This document shows, piece after piece, positions 32,806 through 41,897 of a DNA stretch of 64,000 nucleotides; position 1 is the stretch's first letter; every line of letters begins with the position of its first letter. Origin of the DNA: Methylobacteriaceae bacterium (GTDB lineage: Bacteria > Pseudomonadota > Alphaproteobacteria > Rhizobiales > Beijerinckiaceae); assembly GCA_947444195.1 (NCBI GenBank), contig CANEZL010000014.1, forward strand, positions 1 to 64,000, read 5' to 3'. The translations under genes and the position numbers were made by a program. The notes below the pieces were generated by a model. The model did not search any database. It was not told where the DNA came from and saw only the letters and a list, made by a program, of their open reading frames with translations.

Positions 32806-33792
32806 TCAGGCGGTCTGCTGGATCGCCGAGAGGATCCACGGGCGGCCGGGACGGCGCACGAAGGTCCAGAGCTCGACGGCCTCCGGCGCGCCGGTATCGA
32901 CCACGCGGTCGGTGCGGCGGTCGAAGGTGACGTCCTTCAGGGTGTAGCGCATCGCCACGGTGGCGTACTCGTCCGCGCCCTCGCCCCAGGCCTCCGACAG
33001 GTCGCCCTGGCGCAGCTTCACCTCGGTGATGCGGTTGACGACGCCGCGGGCGGCGTTGGCGTTCAGCTCTTCCTCGAAGTAGCCGGCCATCTCAGGGGTG
33101 GCGAGGTTGCGCAGGCCGACCTTGTCCTCGTGGGAATAGGCGTCCTGGATCTCGCCGAGCAGGCGCTCGAAGGACTGGTAGTCGTTCGGGCCGATCTGGA
33201 CGGGGCGCTGCTGGACCGGACGCTGCGCGCCCATCCCGGCCATACCGCCGGCCATGCCACCGGCCATGCCGCCCATGCCACCGGCGGGGCCGCCGAAGCT
33301 CTGGCTCTTGCCCCCGTCCTGGTCGAGGCCCGAGCGGGCGTAGGGGGCGCCGGCGGTGGCCGGCTGCGCGTTGCGGCGGCGGAACCAGCGCACGGCGAAG
33401 GCGACGAGCAGGACCACGAGGCCGACCTGGAGCAGCAGGCCGAGGAACGAGGCGAAGCCGCCGAGGCCGCCCGCGAAGCCGGCGCCGAGGAGCGCGCCGA
33501 TCAGGCCGGCCCCGAGCAGGCCCGCCATGAAGCCGCCGCCGAAGCGCCGGCCCTGCTGCGCCTGCATGCCGGGACTGGTCATGCCGGGCTGGCTCTGCGT
33601 GCGCTGCATCGGCGCGGCCGCGCCGGGCGCGGTCGTCGTGGCCGAGGGCGCATCGTGGGTGCGGGAGCCGCGCGAACCGACGCTGCCGCCGCCGCCGGGC
33701 CGGGCCTCGACGATGGGAGCCGCAAGCGTCAGCGCGGCAGCGAGCGCCAGCAGGGTCGCCGTGCGCTTACGGCGCTTGGTGGAGGTGAGCAT
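32806..33792 (-). CDS. Tim44-like domain protein, membrane-anchored
   Basis: A 328-residue protein: N-terminal signal or anchor (LLALAAALTLAAPIVEA), a glycine-rich linker, a hydrophobic pair of segments (about residues 95-140, GLLGAGLIGALLGAGFAGG and FLGLLLQVGLVVLLVAFAV), a glycine/methionine repeat (GGMAGGMAGGMAGMG, about 178-192) and a C-terminal Tim44-like domain (about 205-328, FERLLGEIQDAY, VEAVELWTFVRRP-type ending). In mitochondria Tim44 couples Hsp70 to the import channel; the bacterial TimA-like proteins are poorly known. The gene stands alone, convergent with rsmA. Confidence 0.8.
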   Translation of the reverse strand: MLTSTKRRKRTATLLALAAALTLAAPIVEARPGGGGSVGSRGSRTHDAPSATTTAPGAAAPMQRTQSQPGMTSPGMQAQQGRRFGGGFMAGLLGAGLIGALLGAGFAGGLGGFASFLGLLLQVGLVVLLVAFAVRWFRRRNAQPATAGAPYARSGLDQDGGKSQSFGGPAGGMGGMAGGMAGGMAGMGAQRPVQQRPVQIGPNDYQSFERLLGEIQDAYSHEDKVGLRNLATPEMAGYFEEELNANAARGVVNRITEVKLRQGDLSEAWGEGADEYATVAMRYTLKDVTFDRRTDRVVDTGAPEAVELWTFVRRPGRPWILSAIQQTA

Positions 33793-33952
33793 CGGGAGCC
33801 TCTGGAGAGAGAACAGAACGCCTAAGACCGGTCGCGGCGTCTGACACCGCTGACAATATGGTGACGAGCCAGGCGGCGTTTTAGTCCATCCCCGGCGCCG
33901 CCTTTCCGCCGTTCGCGTGACAGCGGCCGGATTCGGTCAAGGTCGCGCCGGC

Positions 33953-35053
33953 TCAATGCACCGTCCGGCGCGGGGCGGCGGGGAAGACGAGGCGGACCTG
34001 GGTGCCCTCGTTGGGGCGGCTGTCGAGGGTGATCGTGCCGTTCTGCCGCTTCATCAGCCCGTGCACGATGGCGAGCCCCGCCCCGCGCCCGGCCTCGCGG
34101 CTGGTGGCGAAGGGGGCGAGCGCGCGGGCCAGCATCTCGGGGGACATGCCGCAGCCGGTGTCGCGCACCACGAGGCCGACCGCCCCCTCGCCGGGGTGCT
34201 GGACCGAGCGGTCGCCGGGGGGCAGCCGGAAGGTCGCGAGGCTCACGGTGCCGCCCTCCGGCATCGCCTCGCAGGCATTGGCCACGATGTGGCGCAGGGC
34301 GAGTTCCACCTGCGTCTGGTTGGCGATGGCGAAGGGCAGGTCCGGCGTGCCCGAGACGACGAGGTCGATCCGGCGGGGCAGGCTCGGCCGCATGGCCTCG
34401 ACGGCCTCGGCGACCACGGCATCGAGATCGACGGCCCGCACGTCCGGCGCGATGCGGCGGGAGAAGGCGAGGAGCTGGCGCGTGAGGATGGTGGCCCGCT
34501 CGGTGGCGTCCGTCGAGCGGCTGATGGCGCGCTGGATGAACGGCTCCGGCCGGTCGCCGAGGCGGCGCTTGAGGCCGTCGATGTAGCCGATCAGGATCTG
34601 CAGGAAGTTGTTGAACTCGTGGGCCACGCTGTTGGTGAGCAGCCCCAGCGCCTCCCGCTGCCGCGACAGGACCAGCGCCATCTCGGCCTCGTGCCGCCGG
34701 GTCACGTCGACGATCTGGGCGAGGTGCAGCGGCCCCCCGGACACCGGCGCCACGGTGAGGCTCGCCCAGAAGCCGGAGCCGTCCCGGCGGGTCGCCAGGA
34801 ATTCCAGGGGCTGGTCCGGCGATCCGCCGGCCTCGTCGCGGGCGGTCTCGCCGAGGATGTCGAGGCCGCGCCCGGCCGCCTCGGCGGCAGGGTAGCCCGT
34901 GAGCCGGGCGAAGGCCGGATTGGCGTGGAGGATGCGGCCCGCCGGCCCGTCGAGGAGAAGCGCGGCGATCCGGCCCGCGTCGAGCATCGCCGCCACGGCC
35001 GGGTCGAGTTCCGCGGCCGCGCTCTCCGGGCCTTGCGCCTGCACGCTGCTCAT
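33953..35053 (-). CDS. PAS-domain sensor histidine kinase
   Basis: A 366-residue soluble-looking kinase. A PAS domain covers about residues 25-120 (ILHANPAFARLTGYPAAEA, DGSGFWASLTVAPV, then VDVTRRHEAE). The phosphoacceptor helix contains His145 (NSVAHEFNNFLQILIGY), and an HATPase domain follows, with ANACEAMPEGG (N box), DTGCGMSPEM (G1) and GAGLAIVHGLMK (G2). No transmembrane segment or receiver domain is present, so it is probably cytoplasmic and phosphorylates an unlinked response regulator. No regulator gene is adjacent. The ATG start at 35053 is preferred because the PAS domain begins shortly after it. The signal is unknown. Confidence 0.88.
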   Translation of the reverse strand: MSSVQAQGPESAAAELDPAVAAMLDAGRIAALLLDGPAGRILHANPAFARLTGYPAAEAAGRGLDILGETARDEAGGSPDQPLEFLATRRDGSGFWASLTVAPVSGGPLHLAQIVDVTRRHEAEMALVLSRQREALGLLTNSVAHEFNNFLQILIGYIDGLKRRLGDRPEPFIQRAISRSTDATERATILTRQLLAFSRRIAPDVRAVDLDAVVAEAVEAMRPSLPRRIDLVVSGTPDLPFAIANQTQVELALRHIVANACEAMPEGGTVSLATFRLPPGDRSVQHPGEGAVGLVVRDTGCGMSPEMLARALAPFATSREAGRGAGLAIVHGLMKRQNGTITLDSRPNEGTQVRLVFPAAPRRTVH

Positions 35054-35226
35054 TCAGCCTCCGATCGATCCCAGCGGGACGGCGGAGGCCGGCTCCGCCC
35101 GGTCGCCGTGCGGCGCGGCCGTCTGCGCCGTCGGGCAACCGGAACCCCGGCCGACGGCGGGACCTGCGATAGCGGAACTCGGCGGCGCGTCAAAGCCGAA
35201 CCGGCGTCACCCCGGCGCCGGAGCGC

Positions 35227-35859
35227 CTACTGCCGGACCCACATCACCCGCGCCATCCAGGCGATCTCGCCGACGTTGAGCACGCGCTCGGCGTGCTCGG
35301 GGTTGAGGGAGACCAGCTCCACCGTCCGGGCCGTGCGGCGGCGCAGTTCCTTGGCCAGGACCTCGCCCCCGTGCAGGCGCACCACCACCCGGTCGCCCTT
35401 GCGCAGGCCCGCCGAGGGCGAGACGATGAGCACATCGCCGTCGCGGAACAGCGGCAGCATCGAATCGCCCTGCACCTCCAGGGCGAAGGCGCGCTCCTCG
35501 CCGAGATCGGGAAAGTCGATCTCCTCCCAGCCGGCACCGCCCGTGGGCATGCCCTCGTCGGTGAAGAGGCGGCCCGCGCCGGCCTGGGTCAGGCCGATCA
35601 GCGGCACCGTGGAGCGGGCCGGCCCCTCCCGCGCCTCGATCAGGCGCAGGAAGTCGTCGAGGCTGGCGCCGGTGGCGGCCAGCACCTTCGAGACCGATTC
35701 CGTGGAGGGCCAGCGCTTGCGCCCGTCCACCCCGACGCGCTTCGATCGGTTGAAGCTCGTCGCGTCGAGCCCGGCGCGCCGGGCGAGGCCGGAAGGCGAG
35801 TAACCGTGGCGCTCCGCCAGCCGGTCGATCGCGGTCCAGATCTGTTCGTGGGACAGCAT
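35227..35859 (-). CDS. S24-family transcriptional regulator (LexA/CI-like)
   Basis: A 210-residue regulator with an N-terminal helix-turn-helix (about residues 5-75, YSPSGLARRAGLDATSFNRS) and a C-terminal S24 peptidase-like domain with the serine-lysine dyad Ser133 (GDSMLPLF) and Lys170 (EVLAKEL). Such proteins act as repressors that can self-cleave in response to RecA filaments, or as dimerising repressors without cleavage; whether this one cleaves is uncertain because no clear Ala-Gly scissile pair with the usual context is visible apart from AGAGRL near residue 93. I chose the ATG at 35859 (MLSHEQIW) over one at 35895 because it fits the known N-terminus. It is divergent from the DUF952 gene. 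Confidence 0.85.
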   Translation of the reverse strand: MLSHEQIWTAIDRLAERHGYSPSGLARRAGLDATSFNRSKRVGVDGRKRWPSTESVSKVLAATGASLDDFLRLIEAREGPARSTVPLIGLTQAGAGRLFTDEGMPTGGAGWEEIDFPDLGEERAFALEVQGDSMLPLFRDGDVLIVSPSAGLRKGDRVVVRLHGGEVLAKELRRRTARTVELVSLNPEHAERVLNVGEIAWMARVMWVRQ

Positions 35860-36023
35860 CGGTGGGTCCGAGGCTTTCAGGTCTTGGAAACGCACGGCAA
35901 GGTTGTAGGAATGTAGAACTATCGGCGGTCCGACGCAACCGATCCGCGCCCCCCCGTCCCCGGACTGTTGTCAGGAGCGCCCGACCGGCCCTATCGACGC
36001 CGCAGGCCAAACAGGGTCCGGAC

Positions 36024-36371
36024 ATGACGCTCATCTACAAGATCTGCTCCCGCTCGCTCTGGCGAGAGGCCGAGGCGCTCGGCCGCTTCACCGGCGCGCC
36101 CGTGGACCGGGCCGACGGCTTCATCCACCTCTCCACCGCGGCCCAGGTCGCCGAGACCGCCGCCCGCCACTTCGCCGGCTCGGACGACCTCCTTCTCGTC
36201 GCCGTGGAAGCCGAGGCGCTGGGGCCGGCCCTGCGCCACGAGCCCTCCCGCGGCGGGGACCTCTTCCCCCATCTCTACGGCGACCTGCCCCTGTCCGCGG
36301 TGCGCAGCGTGGCCGACCTGCCCCTCGGGCCCGACGGGCGCCACCTCTTCCCGGCGGAGATCGCGGCATGA
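36024..36371 (+). CDS. DUF952 domain protein
   Basis: A 115-residue soluble protein with the DUF952 pattern: [19 protein letters not shown] at the N-terminus, [20 protein letters not shown] and [13 protein letters not shown]. Its biochemical role is unknown. The stop codon overlaps the pyrD ATG (ATGA), so it is cotranslated with pyrD. That linkage suggests a shared transcript and no more. Confidence 0.9.
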   Translation: MTLIYKICSRSLWREAEALGRFTGAPVDRADGFIHLSTAAQVAETAARHFAGSDDLLLVAVEAEALGPALRHEPSRGGDLFPHLYGDLPLSAVRSVADLPLGPDGRHLFPAEIAA

Positions 36372-37441
36372 TCGATGTCCTGTTCCCCCTGGTGCGGCCC
36401 GTGCTGCACGGACTCGATGCCGAGCGCGCCCACAATCTGTCGTTGCGGGCGCTGGCGGCCCTGCCGGCCCGCCGCCCCGCGGCCGACGACCCCCGCCTCG
36501 CCGTCGAGGTCCTGGGCCGGCGCTTCCCGAATCCGGTGGGCCTCGCGGCGGGCTTCGACAAGGGCGCGACGGTGCCGGACGCGCTCCTGGGGCTGGGCTT
36601 CGGCTTCGTGGAGGTGGGCGGCGTGGTGCCCCGTCCGCAGCCCGGCAACCCGGCCCCGCGGGTGTTCCGCCTCGCCCGCGACGGCGCCGTGATCAACCGG
36701 TTCGGCCTCAACAGCGAGGGACTCGACGTGGTGTCCGGGCGGCTCGCCGCCCGTGCCGGGCGCCCCGGACTGGTCGGGGTCAATATCGGCGCCAACAAGG
36801 AATCGGACGACCGGCTGGCGGATTACGCCGCCTGCACTCGGCGCCTCGCGCCCCACGTGGCCTTCGTCACCGTCAACGTCTCCTCGCCGAACACGCCCGG
36901 CCTGCGCGACCTCCAGGGCGAGGCCTTCCTCGACGAACTCCTCGCCCGTGTCGTGGAGGCCCGCGACGCCGCCGCGCCGGGCACGGCGGTGCTCCTCAAG
37001 ATCGCGCCGGACATCGCCCTCGACGCCCTCGACGCCATCTGCGCCACCGCCCTGCGGCGGAACGTGCAGGCGCTGGTGGTCTCCAACACCACCGTGGCGC
37101 GGCCCGCCTCGCTCACCGAGACCGCCCTCGCCGCCGAGACCGGCGGCCTCTCCGGCCGGCCCCTGTTCGGGCCCGCGACCCGCCTCCTCGCGCAGACCTA
37201 TCTCCGCGTGGGCGAGCGGCTGCCCCTCGTCGGCGTCGGCGGCATCGATTCCGCCGAGGCCGCCTGGACCAAGATCCGGGCCGGGGCGAGCCTGATCCAG
37301 CTCTACTCCGCCCTCGTCTACCAGGGCCCGGGCCTCGTCGGCGCGATCAAGCGGGGCCTCCTCGCGCGGATGCGGGCGGAGGGCGTGGCCAATCTCGCGG
37401 CGGCGGTCGGCCGGGACGCGGCCGCCCTCGCCGAGGGCTGA
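36368..37441 (+). CDS. pyrD: Dihydroorotate dehydrogenase (quinone), class 2
   Basis: PyrD oxidises dihydroorotate to orotate with FMN and passes electrons to ubiquinone at the inner membrane. The 357-residue protein has the class 2 N-terminal membrane-associating helices (about residues 1-40), [16 protein letters not shown], the [11 protein letters not shown] segment, the catalytic-serine motif [15 protein letters not shown] and the FMN-binding [13 protein letters not shown]. The ATG overlaps the DUF952 stop. A hairpin 20 bp after the stop is a likely terminator. Confidence 0.97.
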   Translation: MIDVLFPLVRPVLHGLDAERAHNLSLRALAALPARRPAADDPRLAVEVLGRRFPNPVGLAAGFDKGATVPDALLGLGFGFVEVGGVVPRPQPGNPAPRVFRLARDGAVINRFGLNSEGLDVVSGRLAARAGRPGLVGVNIGANKESDDRLADYAACTRRLAPHVAFVTVNVSSPNTPGLRDLQGEAFLDELLARVVEARDAAAPGTAVLLKIAPDIALDALDAICATALRRNVQALVVSNTTVARPASLTETALAAETGGLSGRPLFGPATRLLAQTYLRVGERLPLVGVGGIDSAEAAWTKIRAGASLIQLYSALVYQGPGLVGAIKRGLLARMRAEGVANLAAAVGRDAAALAEG

Positions 37442-37460
37442 GCGCGCGGGAGAAGCGAGA

Positions 37461-37488
37461 CGGCCGGCATCAAAGTTCATGCCGGCCG
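37461..37488 (+). terminator. Hairpin downstream of pyrD
   Basis: CGGCCGGCAT (37461-37470) pairs perfectly with ATGCCGGCCG (37479-37488) around an 8-nt loop, starting 20 bp after the pyrD stop. No T-run follows. Confidence 0.6.
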
Positions 37489-37747
37489 AAGCACCCGGCA
37501 GATTCTTGCCAGACCTGCGATCCTGACCACCTGTATTTGTCGCTCGACAAAAAGCCCATCTCGGTTGTCGCAGGGCGCTCCGGCCGATCCGCGAAGCAGC
37601 CGACAGCAATTCCACATCGGAACAAGTAAAAACACCGCGCTCTACATCTGCCGCCAGCGCATGAGGGACCTGCGCGCGGACGCGATTGAGCGGGGCGACC
37701 TCGGCCGCTTATCTCGCATCCGCACAGGCTTTCTCACGGACATCGCG
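37489..37747 (+). promoter_or_regulatory. Upstream region of fdh4A with a palindrome
   Basis: The gene-free interval from 37442 to 37747 holds the pyrD hairpin and then a regulatory candidate. TTGTCG (37537-37542) and CGACAA (37545-37550) form a 14-bp palindrome with a 2-nt centre, followed by AAAAGC. It could bind a dimeric regulator controlling formate dehydrogenase. An open frame entering the gene from 37565 lacks a conserved look and is not annotated. I see no molybdenum-cofactor riboswitch structure I could defend. Confidence 0.4.
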
Positions 37748-40045
37748 ATGGATCACCCGGACGGGTCCACCAAGCGCTCCGCCGCCGCCGGCGGCTGGGG
37801 CGCGCTCAAGAGCTGCGGCAAGCATCTCCTGGGCAGCCGCGCCCCGCTCTCGGGCGCCCGCGCCCTGCTGAGCGCCAACCAGCCGGACGGGTTCGACTGT
37901 CCCGGCTGCGCCTGGGGCGACCCCGAGCACGGATCGTCGTTCGAGTTCTGCGAGAACGGCGTGAAGGCGGTCTCCTGGGAAGCCACGGACAAGCGCGCGC
38001 CGCCCGCCTTCTTCGCCCGGCACACGGTGAGCGCGCTGCGCGGCTGGAGCGACTACGCCCTGGAGGGCGAGGGCCGCCTCACCCACCCGATGCGCTACGA
38101 CCCTGGCAGCGACCGCTACCTGCCCATCTCCTGGAACGCGGCCTTCGCCGAGATCGGCACGGTGCTGCGCGGTCTCGACCATCCGGATCAAGCCGAGTTC
38201 TACACCTCGGGCCGCGCCTCGAACGAGGCCGCCTATCTCTACCAGCTCTTCGCGCGGGCTTACGGCACCAACAACTTCCCCGACTGCTCGAACATGTGCC
38301 ACGAGGCGAGCGGCATCGCCCTCACCCAGGCCATCGGCGTCGGCAAGGGCACGGTGACGCTCGAGGACTTCGAGCGGGCCGACGCGGTCTTCGTGGTGGG
38401 CCAGAACCCCGGCACCAACCATCCGCGCATGCTGGGCGACCTGCGCCGGGCCGCCGAGCGCGGCGCCCGCGTCGTGGTGCTGAACCCCGTGCGCGAGCGC
38501 GGGCTCGAGCGCTTCGCCGATCCCCAGAACACCGTCGAGATGCTGCGGGGGGCGAGCCGCCCCATCGCCAGCCACTACCTCCAGCCGCGCCTCGGCGGCG
38601 ACATGGCCGCCTTCCGGGGCCTCGCCAAGGCCGTGTTCGCCCGCGACGACGCGGCATTGGCGGCCGGGCGCTCCACCCTCCTCGACCGGGCTTTCCTGGC
38701 GAGCCATACGGCCGGGCTCGACGCCTACCGCGCCGCGGTGGACGCCACGACCTGGGAGGCGATCCTCGACCAGTCCGGCCTCACCCGGGCGGAGATCGAG
38801 GCGATGGCCGAGGTCTATCTCGGCGCCGACAGGGTCATCGCCACCTGGGCGATGGGCGTGACCCAGCACCGGCACTCGGTGGCCACGATCCGCGAGATCG
38901 CCAACGTGCTGTTCCTGCGCGGCCATATCGGCCGGCCGGGCGCCGGCCTCTGCCCCGTGCGCGGCCATTCCAACGTGCAGGGCGACCGCACGGTGGGCAT
39001 CAACGAGAAGCCCTCCGCCGCCCTCCTCGACGCCCTGGAGCGGGAATTCGGCTTCGCGCCGCCCCGCCGGCACGGCCACAACGTGCTGGCCGCGATCCGC
39101 GCCATGCGCGACGGCACGGCGAGGGCCTTCATCGGCCTCGGCGGCAACTTCGCCCGCGCCGCGCCGGACACGGCGGTCGTCGCCGAGGCGCTCGCCCGCT
39201 GCGACCTCACCGTCCACATCGCGACGAAGCTGAACCACGCCCATCTCGTGCCGGGCCGGGTCTCGTACATCCTGCCCTGCCTCGGCCGCACCGAGATCGA
39301 CCGCAACGGCGCGGGCCGGACCCAGATCGTGACCGTCGAGGATTCGATGAGCATGGTGCACGGCTCGGGCGGCATCAACAGGCCGGCCTCCCCGCACCTG
39401 CGCTCCGAGGTGGCGATCGTCGCCGGCATGGCCGCGGCCACGGTAGGCTCGGAGCGGGTCGACTGGGCGGCGCTCGCCGACGACCACGACCGCATCCGCG
39501 ACCTGATCGCCCGCACCATCCCGGGCTTCGAGGGCTACAACACCCGCGTGCGCCGCCCGCGCGGCTTCATGCTGCGCAACCTCGCCGCCGAGCGCGTCTT
39601 CGAGACCGAGGCCGGCAAGGCCACCTTCTCGGACGACGCGCTGCCCGAGGCCACCGAGCACCAGCGGGCCCGCGCCATGCGGAACACCTTCGTGCTGCAG
39701 ACCTTCCGCAGCCACGACCAGTACAACACCACGATCTACGGCCTCGACGACCGCTACCGCGGCGTCTACGGCGAGCGCCGGGTGCTGTTCGCCCATCCCG
39801 ACGACCTCGCGGAGATCCGGGCCCGGCTGGGCGACCGGGTCGACATCCGCGGCCTGCCCGCTGACGGGGTCGTGCGCGTGGCCGAGGATTTCCGCCTCGT
39901 GCCCTTCGAGATGCCGCGCGGGTCGCTCGCCGGCTACTACCCCGAGCTGAACGTGCTGGTGCCGCTCTCGGCCGCGGGCGCGCAGAGCGACACCCCCACC
40001 TCGAAATCGATCCTGGTCACCCTCCACGCACGAGCGAGCGCATGA
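37748..40045 (+). CDS. fdh4A: FdhF/YdeP-family molybdopterin oxidoreductase, probable formate dehydrogenase FDH4 large subunit
   Basis: A 765-residue molybdopterin protein of the YdeP group. It has a cysteine pair that may hold an iron-sulfur cluster (Cys51 and Cys54, FDCPGCAWGDP), the SRASN-type segment YTSGRASNEAAYLYQLF and NMCHEASG, where Cys184 is at the position of the catalytic Cys/Sec of formate dehydrogenases. The cofactor-binding regions follow (FVVGQNPGTNHPRM, then FRSHDQYNTTIYGLDDRYRG). In Methylobacterium extorquens the fourth formate dehydrogenase is encoded by a gene of this type followed by a small fdh4B, as seen here. The ATG at 37748 starts at the usual place. The substrate is inferred from this comparison; other YdeP proteins act differently. 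Confidence 0.75.
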   Translation: MDHPDGSTKRSAAAGGWGALKSCGKHLLGSRAPLSGARALLSANQPDGFDCPGCAWGDPEHGSSFEFCENGVKAVSWEATDKRAPPAFFARHTVSALRGWSDYALEGEGRLTHPMRYDPGSDRYLPISWNAAFAEIGTVLRGLDHPDQAEFYTSGRASNEAAYLYQLFARAYGTNNFPDCSNMCHEASGIALTQAIGVGKGTVTLEDFERADAVFVVGQNPGTNHPRMLGDLRRAAERGARVVVLNPVRERGLERFADPQNTVEMLRGASRPIASHYLQPRLGGDMAAFRGLAKAVFARDDAALAAGRSTLLDRAFLASHTAGLDAYRAAVDATTWEAILDQSGLTRAEIEAMAEVYLGADRVIATWAMGVTQHRHSVATIREIANVLFLRGHIGRPGAGLCPVRGHSNVQGDRTVGINEKPSAALLDALEREFGFAPPRRHGHNVLAAIRAMRDGTARAFIGLGGNFARAAPDTAVVAEALARCDLTVHIATKLNHAHLVPGRVSYILPCLGRTEIDRNGAGRTQIVTVEDSMSMVHGSGGINRPASPHLRSEVAIVAGMAAATVGSERVDWAALADDHDRIRDLIARTIPGFEGYNTRVRRPRGFMLRNLAAERVFETEAGKATFSDDALPEATEHQRARAMRNTFVLQTFRSHDQYNTTIYGLDDRYRGVYGERRVLFAHPDDLAEIRARLGDRVDIRGLPADGVVRVAEDFRLVPFEMPRGSLAGYYPELNVLVPLSAAGAQSDTPTSKSILVTLHARASA

Positions 40046-40326
40046 CGGAATCGGAGTTCATCGACGCGGTCGACGCCCTGCGAGCGAGGCGGCCCGAGCT
40101 GACGCGGATCGAGGCGGGGCTGCTTGCCGCCCCGCATCTCGGCCTCAGCCCCGACACGCGCAGCTTCGCGCGGGTCTTCGACCTCGCCCACGCCCATGTC
40201 CTGCGGGCCCTGGCCCGCCTCGACGAGGCCGGCCTCGTCGCCGTGACGGAGCGCGACCCGCGCAGCCAGCGCACCCGCTTCGCCCCGACGGACGCGGCGC
40301 GCGGCCTCCTGGCCGAGGCGGCCTGA
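40042..40326 (+). CDS. fdh4B: Small winged-helix-like protein, probable Fdh4B
   Basis: A 94-residue protein whose ATG overlaps the fdh4A stop by 4 nt, so it is translationally coupled to it. It has a helical, winged-helix-like look (LTRIEAGLLAAPHLGLSPDT, then ALARLDEAGLVAVTERD), reminiscent of the C-terminal half of MarR-type domains. Its position matches fdh4B of Methylobacterium, a small protein described as needed for formate dehydrogenase 4 activity. A role as a DNA-binding regulator is an alternative that the sequence alone does not exclude. Confidence 0.65.
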   Translation: MTESEFIDAVDALRARRPELTRIEAGLLAAPHLGLSPDTRSFARVFDLAHAHVLRALARLDEAGLVAVTERDPRSQRTRFAPTDAARGLLAEAA

Positions 40327-40450
40327 CGCCCCCGAGCCGAGCGGGACCATTCCCGTTCCGGCCTTTCCGGACACTCTCCGCCCTGCGGTCGGGCGCTCGC
40401 GGACGACGAACGGCACCCGAGCGAGCCGCGCCCAGGGCTCGGACGGGCCC

Positions 40451-41335
40451 TCAGTAGCCCTTCGCGGCGATGGCGTCGGACCACGTGACCGCGCGCCGGG
40501 CCATGCTGATGTGCTGGCGCTCGTACATGCGGCCCTCGACCTTGATGGCTCCGCGCTTGGCGTTCTCGGGCAGAGCGAACGCGTCGATCACGAGGCGGGC
40601 GCGGCGCACCTCCTCCTCGGTGGGCGCGAAGCAGGTGTTGGCGGGCTCGAGCTGGTTGGGATGGATCAGCGTCTTGCCGTCGAAGCCGAGGTCCCGCGCC
40701 TGCCGGCATTCCTGGCGGCAGCCGTCCACGTCGGCGATATCGTTCCAGACGCCGTCGAGGATGGTCAGGCCCTCGGCGCGGGCGGCGGCCAGGGCGAACA
40801 TGATCCAGGGCAGCATCGGCACCCGGCCCGGCACGAGCTGGGCCCAGGTGTCCTTGGCGAGGTCGTTGGTGCCGAGCACGAAGCAGGTGAGCCGGGTGCG
40901 CCGGTCGCGCCGGGCCTGGGCGATCTCCTTGATGTTGAGTATCGCGGCCGGGGTCTCGATCATCGCCCAGACAGCGATGGTCTCGGGGGCGTCGAGGGCC
41001 TCGAGATGGTCGGCGATGCTCTCCAGCACGGCGGGCGAGGACACCTTCGGCATCAGGATGGCGTTGGGCCGCGCCTCGATCGCCGCGCGCAGGTCCGCAT
41101 CGCCCCAAGGGGTCTGCGGAGCGTTGACGCGGATGACGAGTTCGCGCGCGCCGTAGCCGCCGCCCTTGACCGCGGCGCAGACCTGCTCGCGGGCCAGGAC
41201 CTTCTCCTCGGGCCCCACCGCGTCCTCGAGGTCGAGAATCAGGCTGTCGGCGGGCAGCGACCGGGCCTTCTCCAAGGCGCGCGCGTTGGAGCCCGGCATG
41301 TAGAGGACGCTGCGGCGGAGGCGGAGATCGGTCAT
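40451..41335 (-). CDS. HpcH/HpaI aldolase/citrate lyase family (CitE-like), possible malyl-CoA thioesterase
   Basis: A 294-residue TIM-barrel protein. It starts RRSVLYMPGSNARALEKAR and has LILDLEDAVGPEEK, the metal-binding acidic segment, VWAMIETPAAILN (active-site glutamate region), FVLGTNDLAKD and the C-terminal GFDGKTLIHPNQLEPAN. The pattern resembles CitE-like lyases and the (3S)-malyl-CoA thioesterase (Mcl2) of Rhodobacter more than the Methylobacterium malyl-CoA lyase, whose N-terminus differs. Its role may be in C1 or ethylmalonyl-CoA metabolism, which is an inference. The ATG at 41335 is preferred over 41374. It is convergent with fdh4AB and divergent from the small gene at 41516. Confidence 0.8.
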   Translation of the reverse strand: MTDLRLRRSVLYMPGSNARALEKARSLPADSLILDLEDAVGPEEKVLAREQVCAAVKGGGYGARELVIRVNAPQTPWGDADLRAAIEARPNAILMPKVSSPAVLESIADHLEALDAPETIAVWAMIETPAAILNIKEIAQARRDRRTRLTCFVLGTNDLAKDTWAQLVPGRVPMLPWIMFALAAARAEGLTILDGVWNDIADVDGCRQECRQARDLGFDGKTLIHPNQLEPANTCFAPTEEEVRRARLVIDAFALPENAKRGAIKVEGRMYERQHISMARRAVTWSDAIAAKGY

Positions 41336-41515
41336 CGGCAACTCTGTCGGTCCCTGGCGTTTGCGCTGCACCATAATGCATCGCGCCGCCCTGGCCAGAC
41401 GACCTTGGGCGGAGAGGCCGAGATTTCACCCGGATTGATACCGGCCACGCTACGGCCACGTTCGGCGTCCAGGGCCGCCGGCACCATGCGGGAAACCATC
41501 CGAGGAGAGATCGCG

Positions 41516-41884
41516 ATGCCGAGGATCCTGTTCGGCCTGATGCTGCTGGGCGCGCTCGCCGCGCCGCTGAGCGCGCGGGCCGCGAGCAACACCACGGTGG
41601 GCGTCGGCACCGGGGCCATCGCCGGAGCGCTGGTGGCCGGCCCGGTCGGCGCGGTGGCCGGCGCCATCGTCGGCGGCGTGGTCGGCGCCTCGAGCGAGCG
41701 CCCCCGCCGCCACCGCCGGGTCCGCGCACGCCGCGCGGCCGCTCCCGTCTCCGCGCCGCCCCGGCGGATGGTCCAGCGCGCGAGCCCCGCCCCGCGGGCC
41801 GGCGCCCTCACCCCCACGGTGGCGGCCGAGCCGAGCCCGGTGAGCACGGGCTCGACGAACCGGCGCTGGACGGACCCGCGCTGA
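41516..41884 (+). CDS. Small exported protein with a glycine zipper
   Basis: A 122-residue protein with a signal peptide (ILFGLMLLGALAAPLSARAA) and a following glycine-zipper stretch (GTGAIAGALVAGPVGAVAGA, then IVGGVVGASSE) that can form a membrane-associated helix pair. The remainder is basic and proline/alanine rich. The ATG at 41516 has CGAGGAG upstream. Function is unknown. Similar small glycine-zipper proteins are common in the envelope of these bacteria. Confidence 0.65.
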   Translation: MPRILFGLMLLGALAAPLSARAASNTTVGVGTGAIAGALVAGPVGAVAGAIVGGVVGASSERPRRHRRVRARRAAAPVSAPPRRMVQRASPAPRAGALTPTVAAEPSPVSTGSTNRRWTDPR

Positions 41885-41897
41885 GCCGGCGCCCCCG

